Of a stretch of 64,000 nt of DNA, positions 35,943 to 45,714 are shown in pieces; the stretch's first letter is position 1, and each line of letters starts with the position of its first letter. The translations under genes and the position numbers were made by a program. The DNA is from Gammaproteobacteria bacterium. GTDB taxonomy: Bacteria > Pseudomonadota > Gammaproteobacteria > SZUA-229. The stretch is taken from assembly GCA_029882355.1 (NCBI GenBank), contig JAOUKV010000011.1:1-64000 (forward strand). Direction: 5' to 3'. The notes beneath the pieces were generated by a model. It saw only the letters and a program-made list of their open reading frames with translations. It was not told where the DNA came from and searched no databases.

Positions 35943-36998
35943 TTAAATTTCTTCTTGTTTAACTGGTAATTTCGCATAGGGCGAAGCCAGCGGCTCCCCG
36001 ACGAACAGACCCTGGCCTGGCCAGGCGACACTTTTCCAGTAGGCTTCAATTAGACTCTCACCCTGAATATAAAAGCCAATAACCACACCGGGATGCGTAA
36101 ATTTCTGAATAAAATTGCATGGTTCAACCACTGTGCCATAACTGGCTGTAGCACCCGCATCCAGCCAGCGCAACAGACTCATTTGACTTTTGCCAAAGAG
36201 AACCCCACCCGCCGAGGTCAGGTGATCAGCGATAGCTCCATCCATAAATTCATTGCTATCTATTTTTTCAACTTGCTTCATACCAGTAAAATAAAACATG
36301 ACATCATCTTTATCTTCCAGCTTATTTGCGTTCACCTGCTGAATTTTTATGTATTCACTTAAAGTAATAATTGTCTGCGCATACAATTGTGCACGAGTAT
36401 TACGAGCCTTATCAGTTGTACTCAAAAGATAAGCAGTACCATCAGGACTCTGCTCATCTGAACGCACCCCCCTGTCAATCATGGCAAATACCTGATCAAT
36501 AGAGCTACCCCCAAGCATCATCGTGGGTCGGATTTTTAAATCATCAAACGGTGCGCGACTAGTCACATTAAAATAAGGACTGGGTGCCGTCGCTTTACAC
36601 CCCATAGCGCAATATTTTTCATCATAACCTAACGCAAAAGCACTAGTAATCGACATACAGCCCACACGAAAAACATTGCTCCAGGCTAGCGCATAAAACT
36701 GCACATGCTCTGGTGTCTTTTCCTTAACTTGTATATAAAGTTTCTGGAACAAAACTTTACTTATAATATTTTGTTGAGAAGGAAATTTTATAACAATAAT
36801 ATTTTCATCAGGAATATTTCTTTTCTGCTGATAATAATCGGCAATACGCTGACTGTCTGGATCATTCGCATTAACAATGACCGCCAATTTTTCAGCCAAT
36901 GACCATTCTGCATCAACCGCCATCGATGACACTGAGACCATAACAGTGATCAGAAATAGAGCACTACGAAGAATATTCGACTTCAACGGTTTAGCCAT
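35943..36998 (-). CDS. TIGR03790-family exported protein
   Basis: A 351-residue protein of the TIGR03790 family, function unknown. It has an N-terminal signal sequence ([18 protein letters not shown], cleavage near residue 28). Blocks are [34 protein letters not shown], the SWSIDQV-like [15 protein letters not shown], and a C-terminal [19 protein letters not shown] with [17 protein letters not shown]. The Cys and His residues hint at a caspase/gingipain-like fold, but this is only inference. Its ATG overlaps the trpE stop by 8 nt, so it sits inside the tryptophan operon and is translationally coupled to trpE. Confidence 0.82.
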   Translation of the reverse strand: MAKPLKSNILRSALFLITVMVSVSSMAVDAEWSLAEKLAVIVNANDPDSQRIADYYQQKRNIPDENIIVIKFPSQQNIISKVLFQKLYIQVKEKTPEHVQFYALAWSNVFRVGCMSITSAFALGYDEKYCAMGCKATAPSPYFNVTSRAPFDDLKIRPTMMLGGSSIDQVFAMIDRGVRSDEQSPDGTAYLLSTTDKARNTRAQLYAQTIITLSEYIKIQQVNANKLEDKDDVMFYFTGMKQVEKIDSNEFMDGAIADHLTSAGGVLFGKSQMSLLRWLDAGATASYGTVVEPCNFIQKFTHPGVVIGFYIQGESLIEAYWKSVAWPGQGLFVGEPLASPYAKLPVKQEEI

Positions 36999-38493
36999 TT
37001 TTATTCAGTCCAGATTCGGCCAGTGTCACTGCCCGAAAAATCGCACGCGCCTTATTCATGGTTTCTGCCCATTCATTCTCAGGCACTGAGTCATAAACAA
37101 TACCGGCACCCGCCTGTATCGAAAGCTGTTTATCTTTAATCACTGCGGTGCGAATCGCAATTGCAGTGTCCATATCACCATTCCAGGAAAGATAACCCAC
37201 AGCGCCAGAATAAACACCGCGTTTCACCGGTTCCATTTCATCGATGATTTGCATAGCACGAATTTTGGGTGCGCCACTGACCGTGCCTGCGGGAAATGTT
37301 GCACGTAACACGTCCATGGCATTCATATTTGGTTTCAACTGGCCGGTGACGTTTGAGACTATGTGCATCACATGCGAGTAACGCTCGACGATCATTTTAT
37401 CGGTGAGCTCGACGCTGCCGGTTTTGCTAACGCGGCCAGCATCGTTACGGCCGAGGTCGATCAGCATCAAATGTTCAGCCAGTTCTTTCGGATCTGCTAA
37501 CAACTCTGCTTCCAGAGCCTTGTCGTGGGCTTCATCTTTACCGCGAGGACGTGTGCCGGCGATAGGACGCACGGTAACTTCACCATCTTCCAGACGAACC
37601 AGAATTTCCGGCGATGAGCCGACCACCTGATGATCACCCAAATCCAGATAATACATATAAGGTGAAGGGTTCAAACTACGCAAAGCACGATACAACTCTA
37701 ACGGACGTGCGTTAAAGGGAATGGTCAGACGCTGCGATAACACTACCTGCATGATGTCACCATCTACAATATATTGTTTAGCTTTGGCGACGGCGGATTT
37801 ATAACCTTCTTCTGTAAAGCCCGAAATAAAATCTGCCTCATTGACCTGACGTGATTCGTGCGCGGGCGCTTCGGGTACAGGTAAACGCAGACCCTCTGCC
37901 AGTTCCTGCAAACGTTTTTCACCATTCGATAAAGCATCGTCCTGCTGCGGATCAATGTGAACAATAATGTATAGCTTGCCCGCGAGATTATCGAACACCA
38001 CCACTTCTTCCGACACCATCAATAAAATATCCGGCGTACCCAGCGGGTCGATTTTATCTTCGTGATCTAAACGCGGTTCTATATAACGAATAGTTTCGTA
38101 ACCAAAGTAACCCACCAATCCACCAGTGAAACGCGGTAAATCATCAAACTCGCTATCGTCTCGTGCATACTGTTTCTGAAATTCAGTAATCCATTGCAGT
38201 GGGTCAGCAACATGCTCATCAAAAATCACAACACCATCTTCTTCAACGCTGATTTGTCGATTATTGACTTTGACTATTTTTCGGCAAGGCAGGCCGATGA
38301 TGGAATAACGCCCCCATTTCTCACCACCCTGCACCGATTCGAATAAATACGAATAAGGGGTATTAGCGAGTTTAAGGTATGTACTTAAAGGAGTATCAAG
38401 ATCAGCCAGCACTTCGCGCACCAGTGGTACACGAGAACAGGCTTTTTGTTTCAGTTTTTCAAATCTTAATTTGTTGGCGTTTTCAGAGGACAT
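36991..38493 (-). CDS. trpE: Anthranilate synthase component I
   Basis: A 500-residue chorismate-using enzyme. The N-terminal regulatory region has [23 protein letters not shown], the tryptophan-binding signature. The catalytic half has [51 protein letters not shown] and [16 protein letters not shown]. It forms the first committed step of tryptophan synthesis with TrpG. gph lies 160 nt upstream on the same strand. I see no leader peptide with Trp codons in the gap. Confidence 0.96.
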   Translation of the reverse strand: MSSENANKLRFEKLKQKACSRVPLVREVLADLDTPLSTYLKLANTPYSYLFESVQGGEKWGRYSIIGLPCRKIVKVNNRQISVEEDGVVIFDEHVADPLQWITEFQKQYARDDSEFDDLPRFTGGLVGYFGYETIRYIEPRLDHEDKIDPLGTPDILLMVSEEVVVFDNLAGKLYIIVHIDPQQDDALSNGEKRLQELAEGLRLPVPEAPAHESRQVNEADFISGFTEEGYKSAVAKAKQYIVDGDIMQVVLSQRLTIPFNARPLELYRALRSLNPSPYMYYLDLGDHQVVGSSPEILVRLEDGEVTVRPIAGTRPRGKDEAHDKALEAELLADPKELAEHLMLIDLGRNDAGRVSKTGSVELTDKMIVERYSHVMHIVSNVTGQLKPNMNAMDVLRATFPAGTVSGAPKIRAMQIIDEMEPVKRGVYSGAVGYLSWNGDMDTAIAIRTAVIKDKQLSIQAGAGIVYDSVPENEWAETMNKARAIFRAVTLAESGLNKNG

Positions 38494-38653
38494 AATATTT
38501 CCCGGAACAAGTTACAAGCATTTAGACACAGTCATACAGCACAGACGAGCTTTACCATCGCCAGTGACAACTGATCCTCAATACTTGTTGTTCGGAAAAT
38601 ATTTGCATAGTCAGATAATAGAACAAGTTTGCGCTAAGCACTATAGCCAGCGG

Positions 38654-39328
38654 CTACCAATCAATAATATTTTTAATCTCAGCCATGGAATCAACGACTG
38701 CATCAGGATTGTAATCACGAATATCTTCGCCGTGATTGTAACCGTAAGACATACAGATAATATCAAAACCCGCCGCACGCGCCGCTTTCACATCGCTCAT
38801 CGAATCACCCAGCATCAAAGATTGCTCAGGCGTGGCACCCAGCTTTTCAGCACCATGCAACAATGGCAATGGATCAGGCTTCTTCTTGGCCAACGTGTCG
38901 CCACAGATGATAATTTCAAAATCATCTTTAATGCCCAGCTTTTCCAAAATGGGCAAAGTAAACTGCGCGTTTTTGTTGGTCACACAGCCAATTTTCACAT
39001 CCTGCGTTTTCAGAAAATCGAGTGCCTCGCGTACGCCGTCATAAAGACAGCTACGCTCACACACGTTTTTGTCGTACAGGTCGAGAAAAATCGGATAAGC
39101 TTTTTCGAATAGCGCATCGTCCGGCTCGCCATCAAGCTGACCAATCAAAGCACGGCGCGTTAAACGCTCAACGCCATTGCCGACCCAGTTACGCACCTTG
39201 TCTTCACCATAAACAGGCATATCGAGTTGCTTCATCATTTCGTCAACACAATACGCCAGATCAGGCACGCTATCGACTAGCGTGCCGTCAACGTCGATCA
39301 AGACCATTGCTGGTTTTTTAATTGCCAT
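38654..39328 (-). CDS. gph: Phosphoglycolate phosphatase
   Basis: A 224-residue HAD phosphatase with LIDVDGTLVDSVPDLA (Asp12, Asp14), VTNKNAQFT (motif II), AKKKPDPLPLL (motif III) and LGDSMSDVKAARAAG (motif IV). It hydrolyses 2-phosphoglycolate, which form II RuBisCO makes in quantity in the presence of oxygen. The rpe-gph-trpE order is common in gammaproteobacteria, so the placement is inherited rather than special to autotrophs. It lies 17 nt after rpe. Confidence 0.93.
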   Translation of the reverse strand: MAIKKPAMVLIDVDGTLVDSVPDLAYCVDEMMKQLDMPVYGEDKVRNWVGNGVERLTRRALIGQLDGEPDDALFEKAYPIFLDLYDKNVCERSCLYDGVREALDFLKTQDVKIGCVTNKNAQFTLPILEKLGIKDDFEIIICGDTLAKKKPDPLPLLHGAEKLGATPEQSLMLGDSMSDVKAARAAGFDIICMSYGYNHGEDIRDYNPDAVVDSMAEIKNIIDW

Positions 39329-39345
39329 GATTATTCTCTGAGACC

Positions 39346-40032
39346 TTAAGCTTTAGCTAACTCAGCGCGCATCGCAGCAACAACCGTGTCGTAATCGTTG
39401 GCATCGTTTTCACCAACAGCGCCGAAGATAGCAGAACCTGCAACGAACATATCTGCACCAGCTTCTGCAATTTCGCGAATGTTATCCACTTTCACACCAC
39501 CGTCGATTTCAAGGCGAATATCAAAACCAGACTCATCAATCATTTTGCGAGCTTCACGTAATTTATTGAGTGTTTCAGGAATGAATGACTGACCACCAAA
39601 ACCAGGATTAACTGACATCAATAAGATCACATCTACTTTATCCATAACGTGTTTCAGGATATTTAAAGGTGTCGCTGGGTTGAATACCAAACCTGATTTA
39701 CAGCCCAGCTCACGAATCATTTGCAGGGTGCGATCAACATGCTCAGAAGCTTCTGGATGGAAAGTAATGTAAGAAGCACCAGCTTCTGCAAAATCAGGGA
39801 TGATGCGATCAACCGGCTTCACCATCAAATGCACATCTATTTCAGCAGTAACACCGTGCTTGCGCAGCGCATCACAAACCAATGGTCCAATTGTCAGGTT
39901 AGGTACGTAATGGTTATCCATTACGTCAAAATGCACAATATCTGCGCCCGATTTAAGGACGTTATCAACTTCCTCACCCAGACGAGCAAAGTCAGCAGAT
40001 AGTATGGATGGAGCGATCTTAAAATCAGACAT
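39346..40032 (-). CDS. rpe: Ribulose-phosphate 3-epimerase
   Basis: A 228-residue TIM-barrel metalloenzyme. Blocks: [65 protein letters not shown] and [12 protein letters not shown]. It interconverts ribulose-5- and xylulose-5-phosphate for the pentose phosphate and Calvin cycles. It is the first gene of the rpe-gph-trpE unit. Confidence 0.97.
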   Translation of the reverse strand: MSDFKIAPSILSADFARLGEEVDNVLKSGADIVHFDVMDNHYVPNLTIGPLVCDALRKHGVTAEIDVHLMVKPVDRIIPDFAEAGASYITFHPEASEHVDRTLQMIRELGCKSGLVFNPATPLNILKHVMDKVDVILLMSVNPGFGGQSFIPETLNKLREARKMIDESGFDIRLEIDGGVKVDNIREIAEAGADMFVAGSAIFGAVGENDANDYDTVVAAMRAELAKA

Positions 40033-40182
40033 GGTAATTCCTCACAAAATTTAAGCTCTTATATAGCTGAGCATCAGAAAGCCGGGCATTTTACATGATT
40101 GCTAGATAGCTTGCACTTCAAGGAACTTGCATCATACAAAAAGCTCTATAAGATGCTGGAAAATCATTTTGGAGATTTATTC

Positions 40183-40638
40183 ATGTCCGTTAGCATTGCC
40201 CTGCACTTACTGTCTGCCATCCTCTGGGTGGGCGGCATGATGTTTGCCCATATGATGTTGCGTCCTGCAGCGGTTAGAGTTCTTGAGCCACCACTACGAC
40301 TGAAACTCTGGGTGCAGGTTTTCAAAAACTTCTTTCTCTGGGTATGGATCGCCATTATTACCATACTGGCCAGTGGCTATTGGATGGTATTCGGTGTTTT
40401 TAATGGTTTCGGCAATGTCGGCATCCACATTCACCTCATGCACGGAATGGGAATCGTAATGGTACTAATTTTCATGTACGTATTTTTTATACCTTACCGG
40501 AAACTAAGACATGCCGTTATTGTTGAAAATTTTCAGGAAGGCGGTGCTAAACTGGCTCAAATCAGGCAATTAGTCGGTATTAACATATTGATTGGATTAG
40601 GAATATCAATTATTGCCAGTGCTGGACGATACTTATAA
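40183..40638 (+). CDS. CopD-family integral membrane protein
   Basis: A 151-residue inner-membrane protein with four predicted helices. Conserved His residues lie in IALHLLSAILWVGGMMFAHM near the N-terminus and HIHLMHGMG before helix three, as in CopD-like and related haem or copper membrane proteins. The ATG at 40183 is preceded by GGAG at 8 nt; earlier in-frame Mets give an implausible N-terminus. The role is unknown. It lies 139 nt upstream of a cytochrome c gene on the same strand, which suggests, but does not show, a link to redox proteins. Confidence 0.75.
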   Translation: MSVSIALHLLSAILWVGGMMFAHMMLRPAAVRVLEPPLRLKLWVQVFKNFFLWVWIAIITILASGYWMVFGVFNGFGNVGIHIHLMHGMGIVMVLIFMYVFFIPYRKLRHAVIVENFQEGGAKLAQIRQLVGINILIGLGISIIASAGRYL

Positions 40639-40654
40639 GGCAAACAGATACCAA

Positions 40655-40672
40655 CTAGGCACTCTAGGCACT
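40655..40672. repeat. Tandem 9-bp direct repeat upstream of cytochrome c
   Basis: Two perfect adjacent copies of CTAGGCACT, about 105 nt before the cytochrome c ATG. This is a candidate regulator-binding site; no known consensus is matched. Confidence 0.4.
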
Positions 40673-40777
40673 AGTCTGTATTTGGGGTAGAATCCCGAGC
40701 CATAATTTTTAAGCATTTAGCAATTAATTATTACAACCGGTCTTACCGGCAACAAACAACTCTTTCGGAGAGATTTT

Positions 40778-41086
40778 ATGAAACGTCAAATTTTGACTGT
40801 ATTATCCGCTGCAGCATTAGTTGCAGTATCAAACATGGCTTCTGCTGCCGACATAGCTGCCGGTAAAGCGAAAACTGCAATGTGTGCAGGTTGTCACGGT
40901 GCTAAAGGCATCAGCATGGCTCCAATGAATCCTAACCTGGCTGGCCAAAAAGATGCTTATCTGGCTGCACAGCTGAAAGCATTCCGTGCCGGTACACGCG
41001 TAAACGCAACGATGAACCCTATGGCTAAAGCTTTGAGCGATGCAGATATCGCTAACATCGCTGCTTACTATGCAAGCCTGAAATAA
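40778..41086 (+). CDS. Class I cytochrome c (c553 type)
   Basis: A 102-residue periplasmic mono-haem cytochrome. The signal peptide [20 protein letters not shown] is cleaved near ASA. The haem site is CAGCH (36-40), and the Met ligand lies in [12 protein letters not shown] near residue 84. The form is close to cytochromes c553/c4 half-domains that carry electrons to cytochrome oxidase or peroxidase. GGAGAG precedes the ATG. A strong terminator follows 24 nt after the stop and overlaps the next reading frame. Confidence 0.9.
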   Translation: MKRQILTVLSAAALVAVSNMASAADIAAGKAKTAMCAGCHGAKGISMAPMNPNLAGQKDAYLAAQLKAFRAGTRVNATMNPMAKALSDADIANIAAYYASLK

Positions 41087-41098
41087 GTTATCACTGAC

Positions 41099-42112
41099 TT
41101 GTTGAAAAGAAGCCCTGATTGCAGTTTTTGCATCGGGGCTTTTTTACGCCCGACGTTTATAGCCTGCCTCGCGATAGCAACAACCGTATCGGCGGCACAA
41201 CCTTTTCTAACGCAAGATCAAAATCCCTTTTCTCTAATACAGGGACAGCCTCAAGCTGTAGCCGCCCAATTACCTGAAGCGGACACATCGCTATTATCAC
41301 TAACTATCGATGTCACCAATACATTAAATGACGAAACAAATAACAATGAATCCCTATTCATTGATTTTGAATCTTACAACCTGAGGCTCGCCTGGCTTTA
41401 TGGGATCACTGAAGACTGGGCGCTAAAAATAGACCTGCCACTGATTTATTATGGAGAAGGTTTTCTCGACAACACCATCGATAGCTGGCACGAGTTTTTT
41501 CATTTACCCCGCGCAAATCGACCCAATGTCACCGATAACCAATTCCAAATTTTGTATGATAAAAATGGTCAGACCCTGATCAATCTCAATACAGCCAATA
41601 GTGGTCTCGGTGATATTCAAATAGCACTCGGCAAAAATATTGTTAAGAAACATGATTCAACACTCAGTTTCTGGGTGTCTGCCGACCTGCCAACGGGCGA
41701 CCCAAACTACCTACGTGGTAACGATCACAGCGACCTGTCACTCTGGCTCGCGAGTGATTATCACTTCAATCCTGAATGGAGTATCGATACCAATGCGGGT
41801 GTTTTATTCCCCGGGGGGAATCAGATTTCCGGCATAGCTGTCGAGGACAAAGTGCTCTTCACTTATGTGGGCATTCAATGGCAGGCCCATGAAATTTTTA
41901 ATCTAAGAATGCAGATCAATGCACACAGTCAATTTTATTCGGACAGTCAATTATCGCTACTAGGCCCAGCCTATAACATGGTTTTAGGTAGCCAAATCCA
42001 CGTTAGTGAATGCTCAGAAATTGATCTTGCTTTCAGCGAAGATATTCAAGTGGGTGCAACACCCGATATCAGCTTTTTATTGAGCTGGAAAAGTCATTTA
42101 GACTGCCAATAA
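41099..42112 (+). CDS. DUF3187-family outer-membrane-like protein
   Basis: A protein of about 337 residues matching DUF3187: the mature start FLTQDQNPFSLIQGQP, FIDFESYNLRLAWLYGI, ALKIDLPLIYYGEGFLD, SWHEFFHLPRANRP and NSGLGDIQIALGKN. It is likely a beta-rich outer-membrane protein; function unknown. The start is unclear: no ATG or GTG lies before the signal sequence (FIACLAIATTVSA), only TTG codons at 41099 and 41102 without a ribosome-binding site. These sit just before the cytochrome c terminator hairpin. Expression by read-through is possible. Confidence 0.75.
   Translation: MLKRSPDCSFCIGAFLRPTFIACLAIATTVSAAQPFLTQDQNPFSLIQGQPQAVAAQLPEADTSLLSLTIDVTNTLNDETNNNESLFIDFESYNLRLAWLYGITEDWALKIDLPLIYYGEGFLDNTIDSWHEFFHLPRANRPNVTDNQFQILYDKNGQTLINLNTANSGLGDIQIALGKNIVKKHDSTLSFWVSADLPTGDPNYLRGNDHSDLSLWLASDYHFNPEWSIDTNAGVLFPGGNQISGIAVEDKVLFTYVGIQWQAHEIFNLRMQINAHSQFYSDSQLSLLGPAYNMVLGSQIHVSECSEIDLAFSEDIQVGATPDISFLLSWKSHLDCQ
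41110..41145 (+). terminator. Intrinsic terminator after cytochrome c
   Basis: Stem AAGCCCTGA/TCGGGGCTT followed by TTTTT. It falls within the first codons of the downstream DUF3187 reading frame. Confidence 0.8.
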
Positions 42113-42116
42113 GCCT

Positions 42117-43079
42117 CTATTGAACCCGTTCAAGAGCTTGCAGTAACACCTCAGTACCAGCATCCGTTTTATTATCATTCTCACTTAAAAATCTACGCCA
42201 GGCTCTGGCGCCACGACAACCTAAAAACAGTCCATGCAAATGCCGTGTCATCGAATGCAAAGGTGTACCCTCGGTCAGCTCCTGTTCGATATAAGGCAGT
42301 AGCGCATGAATAACTTCCTGCCTTGAACGCGGCGACTCATTACTGCCATAAAATTGCGCATCGAACTGTGATAACAGATAGGGGTTATGGTAAGCCTCAC
42401 GACCCAACATCACCGCATCCACATGCTGAAGATGTTGCTGCATCGATTCCAATGTTTTAATGCCGCCATTAATCGTCACCCTCAACGAGGGTCGCGCCTG
42501 CTTGAGCCGATATACCACATCATATTTTAGCGGCGGAATATCACGATTTTCTTTTGGGCTTAATCCCTGTAACCAGGCTTTTCTAGCATGAACGATAAAA
42601 TGCTCACAACCCGCTTCAGCCACTATCGCGACAAATTCATCCAGCGCCGATTCATCATCCATGTCATCGATACCGATTCGGCATTTAACTGTGATGGGAA
42701 TCTTCACTTTATTGCGCATAGCCGCCACACACTCGGCGACCAGTTCCGGCTCGGCCATGAGGCCAGCACCAAATTTCCCCCGTTTTACCCGATCGCTTGG
42801 GCATCCAACATTTAAATTAACTTCATCGTAACCGGTGTCTTCCGCCATCAAAGCACATTCAGCCAAATCGTCGGGCTGACTACCACCTAATTGCAAAACG
42901 ATGGGATGTTCTTCGGGGTGATAACGCAAAAAACCATCACGGTCACCGTGCAACAGTGCACCCGTAGTCACCATTTCGGTATACAACAGAGTCTGTTTAG
43001 AAATTAAACGAAGGAAGTAACGCGCGTGACGGTCAGTCCAGGCCATCATCGGCGCAATAGAAACAGTGCCTGAATACAT
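42117..43079 (-). CDS. dusA: tRNA-dihydrouridine synthase A homologue lacking the catalytic Cys
   Basis: A 320-residue FMN-dependent TIM-barrel protein highly similar to DusA, which reduces U20/U20a in tRNA: VSIAPMMAWTDRHARYFLRL, YTEMVTTGALLHG, LNVGCPSDRVKRG, IIVHARKAWL-like FIVHARKAWLQGLSPKENR, and VMLGREAYHNPYLL. The family motif FGACLM, whose Cys protonates the uracil ring, reads FGAGLM here: Gly106 replaces Cys (codon GGC where Cys would be TGC). If real, catalysis should be strongly impaired. All other motifs are intact and the frame is open, so it is not an obvious pseudogene. Confidence 0.9.
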   Translation of the reverse strand: MYSGTVSIAPMMAWTDRHARYFLRLISKQTLLYTEMVTTGALLHGDRDGFLRYHPEEHPIVLQLGGSQPDDLAECALMAEDTGYDEVNLNVGCPSDRVKRGKFGAGLMAEPELVAECVAAMRNKVKIPITVKCRIGIDDMDDESALDEFVAIVAEAGCEHFIVHARKAWLQGLSPKENRDIPPLKYDVVYRLKQARPSLRVTINGGIKTLESMQQHLQHVDAVMLGREAYHNPYLLSQFDAQFYGSNESPRSRQEVIHALLPYIEQELTEGTPLHSMTRHLHGLFLGCRGARAWRRFLSENDNKTDAGTEVLLQALERVQ

Positions 43080-43143
43080 GGCGTTATTATATCAGGTAAT
43101 TTTCATATTCAATGGCGCAGTCAGTTCAAAAGATAACAGCTAC

Positions 43144-44250
43144 TCAGGCAGCAACCTCTGACCCTGGCTCAGCATATTGCTGTTTGATGTCAACCATAGA
43201 ATCAAGAATTGCGAGAAAGTGCTCAACCAAAGCTGGGTCAAAATGCTGACCACTTTCTTTTTTAATCAATGAAACAGAATCTTCCACCGACCATGCCTTT
43301 TTATAGGGACGCTCTGATGTCAAAGCATCAAACACATCCGCCAACGCAGTAATACGACCAACCAGAGGAATATTCTCACCTTTTAAACCATTGGGATAAC
43401 CACTGCCATTCCATTTTTCATGATGAGTCAGTGCAATCTCACTGGCCATATTCAACAAAGGTGTATCATCCCCAGCAAGAATATCCGCACCAATTTGAGC
43501 ATGGGTTTTCATGACCTCCCATTCATCCGGCTCCAGCTTGCCAGGTTTAAGCAACACAGCATCAGGAATACCAATCTTACCAATATCATGCATCGGAGCA
43601 GCGTTCAGCAACAGATCACATTCTTCATCACTCATACCCGCAGCCTTCGCTATCAAAGCGGCCATTTTACTCATGCGAATAATATGTAAACCCGTTTCAT
43701 TATCCCTGTACTCAGCAGCACGTCCTAATCGTCGAACCACCTGAAGGCGGCTTTCATGCAGTAGTTGATGCGCTATTTCTAGTTCTTGAGTACGTTTCTG
43801 CACGCGCTCATCCAGAATCACATTCTGTTGGCTCATGTATTTATTTGCGCGGTGCACTTCAAGCAGGTTTATAACTCGTGAAACTAGCTCATCAGCATCG
43901 AAAGGTTTGGTCACATAATCACGCGCACCAGCATCCAGCGCACGCTGACGAAAGTCCTGAGCATGCTGAGCGGTAAGTACAAGAATAGGTGGCAGATCTT
44001 CTAAGATCTCCGATTGAAGTTGCTCCATCACCTGATAACCATCCATATGCGGCATATTAATATCCAGCAAAATCAAATCCACATCATTATTCTGCACCAA
44101 ACCTAACACCTGACGTGGATCCTGTGTACTCAAGACATGTTCGAAACCTTTTGCCGACAACATTCTTCCCAGCAACTTAACATTGGGCAATTCATCATCG
44201 ACAGCCAGAATACAGGCAGATTTCAAGTCATCACTTATTTTGTCACTCAT
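43144..44250 (-). CDS. HD-GYP response regulator (cyclic di-GMP phosphodiesterase)
   Basis: A 368-residue two-domain protein. The receiver domain (about 12-130) has the acidic pair in VDDELPN, the phosphoacceptor in LILLDINMPHMDGY and the Lys in VTKPF. The HD-GYP domain (about 165-355) has APMHDIGKIGIPD, THHEKWNGSGYPNGLKG and the TALADVFDALTSERPYKK block, so cyclic di-GMP hydrolysis is expected. ATG at 44250 is preferred over an in-frame GTG three codons earlier. It lies 90 nt after the adjacent histidine kinase gene on the same strand, a probable partner. Confidence 0.9.
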   Translation of the reverse strand: MSDKISDDLKSACILAVDDELPNVKLLGRMLSAKGFEHVLSTQDPRQVLGLVQNNDVDLILLDINMPHMDGYQVMEQLQSEILEDLPPILVLTAQHAQDFRQRALDAGARDYVTKPFDADELVSRVINLLEVHRANKYMSQQNVILDERVQKRTQELEIAHQLLHESRLQVVRRLGRAAEYRDNETGLHIIRMSKMAALIAKAAGMSDEECDLLLNAAPMHDIGKIGIPDAVLLKPGKLEPDEWEVMKTHAQIGADILAGDDTPLLNMASEIALTHHEKWNGSGYPNGLKGENIPLVGRITALADVFDALTSERPYKKAWSVEDSVSLIKKESGQHFDPALVEHFLAILDSMVDIKQQYAEPGSEVAA

Positions 44251-44340
44251 TACAGGCACTCACTCTTGATTATCACTTTATATTTTGCTACAGCATTCAA
44301 CCTTACATCATTACAAACAATCTCTTCGCACATTAATACA

Positions 44341-45705
44341 CTATTTTGCCAAAGCCAAATCCAGCCAAAAAGTGCTGCCTTTACCAGCGGCACTATCAAC
44401 CCCAATACGACCATTCATCAACTCTACTAACTGCTTAGTAATAACTAAACCAATGCCCGTACCATCAATATCTTCATTTTTCTGCAATCGTTCAAAAGCA
44501 ACAAATAATTTATCCATATCTTCATCTGCCAAACCCCTACCCGTATCAGTCACGGCAATACGCAAAGTCTCACTATCTTTTTTTTCACAGCTCACGCTAA
44601 CAATACCCTGGTCACAATTGTACTTCACCGCATTAGACAGTATATTCAACATCACCTGTTTAAGACGTAAAAAATCTGCTTGCACTACATAATTATGCTC
44701 ACTCACCTGATCAAGTATCTTTATTTCTTTTTGAGTTGCCGCAGTGCCAATTAATTTCAAACAAGGACCAATAACATCTTTTAATTCCACCGACCCCATC
44801 GATATTTGCAATCTACCAGACTCAATAGCGGAAAGGTCAAGCACTTCGTTAATAAGATACAACAAATGTTCACCTGCCACTGAAATCTCATTAACATTAT
44901 CTTTTTGCTCCTCACTCAACGGCTGAATAGTATCCATTAGCATTAATTGGCTAAACCCGATAATAGCATTCATTGGCGTGCGCAGCTCATGGCTCATGCG
45001 CGATAAAAACTCTGACTTTGCACGATTCGCTTTTTCTGATTCATACTTGGACAGCTCTAAATCTTGATAAGCCTGATTCAATATTTTATTTTTCTTCGCT
45101 GACTCCATGCGCAATACAATGTTATCTAACGTATTACTGTATATGTTTTTTGAGGTAGCTATCAAACCCAAAACAAACAAGATGAGCATGCCCCCCATAG
45201 TATTCACAATAAATACATCACTCTGCAGTAGCTGAATTATTAAGGGCAATAGCGTGATAACAAGAAAGCTAATGATAGGCCCGCGCAAAAAGGATAAGCT
45301 CGACACTGCGCCAGCACTCATACCTGCTAGTACAAAAGCCAAAAAGGCCTGATGCACAATATCATCCGAGAAAAGCCAAATTCCAGTTGCACCCCAGCCT
45401 AGTGCCGACGCAAGCACACCGGCAAGAAAAAATCGCCAATATCTTTCTGAATCTACAAAATCAATCTGGTATTTTTTATAAGTAACATACAGCAGGCCCC
45501 TTAGTATTATTATAAAAATAACAGCAAAAAACCAGATTAATAAAATGACATGATCAATAACATCCCACTGCACTACAGCTAAAAGAGAGGCATTGATAAA
45601 GCTCACCATCAAGGCCACTGGCATTGCCGTATATAACAAACGAATCTGCTCGGCACGAATTTCATGTTGCTGATCATTACTAACTTGTTGCAAACTTTCA
45701 TTCAT
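44341..45705 (-). CDS. Membrane histidine kinase
   Basis: A 454-residue sensor kinase. Six or seven membrane helices lie in about residues 22-195 with very short loops, resembling MASE-type sensory membrane modules. The HisKA domain has FLSRMSHELRTPMNAIIGF (phospho-His about 241) and the ATPase domain has NILSNAVKYN, VTDTGRGLADED and GTGIGLVITKQ. There is no receiver domain, so it must pass phosphate to a partner, most simply the HD-GYP regulator 90 nt downstream. It lies 9 nt after the large hybrid kinase gene. Confidence 0.9.
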   Translation of the reverse strand: MNESLQQVSNDQQHEIRAEQIRLLYTAMPVALMVSFINASLLAVVQWDVIDHVILLIWFFAVIFIIILRGLLYVTYKKYQIDFVDSERYWRFFLAGVLASALGWGATGIWLFSDDIVHQAFLAFVLAGMSAGAVSSLSFLRGPIISFLVITLLPLIIQLLQSDVFIVNTMGGMLILFVLGLIATSKNIYSNTLDNIVLRMESAKKNKILNQAYQDLELSKYESEKANRAKSEFLSRMSHELRTPMNAIIGFSQLMLMDTIQPLSEEQKDNVNEISVAGEHLLYLINEVLDLSAIESGRLQISMGSVELKDVIGPCLKLIGTAATQKEIKILDQVSEHNYVVQADFLRLKQVMLNILSNAVKYNCDQGIVSVSCEKKDSETLRIAVTDTGRGLADEDMDKLFVAFERLQKNEDIDGTGIGLVITKQLVELMNGRIGVDSAAGKGSTFWLDLALAK

Positions 45706-45714
45706 AGCTGATAC

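Noticed and set aside
38494-38653. Tryptophan attenuator in front of trpE
   Set aside because: No short frame with clustered TGG codons and no terminator/antiterminator pair on the minus strand; gph lies directly upstream in the same direction.
38471-39112. Plus-strand open frame of 213 codons over gph
   Set aside because: Antisense to a complete phosphoglycolate phosphatase with all HAD motifs; composition is that of a shadow frame.
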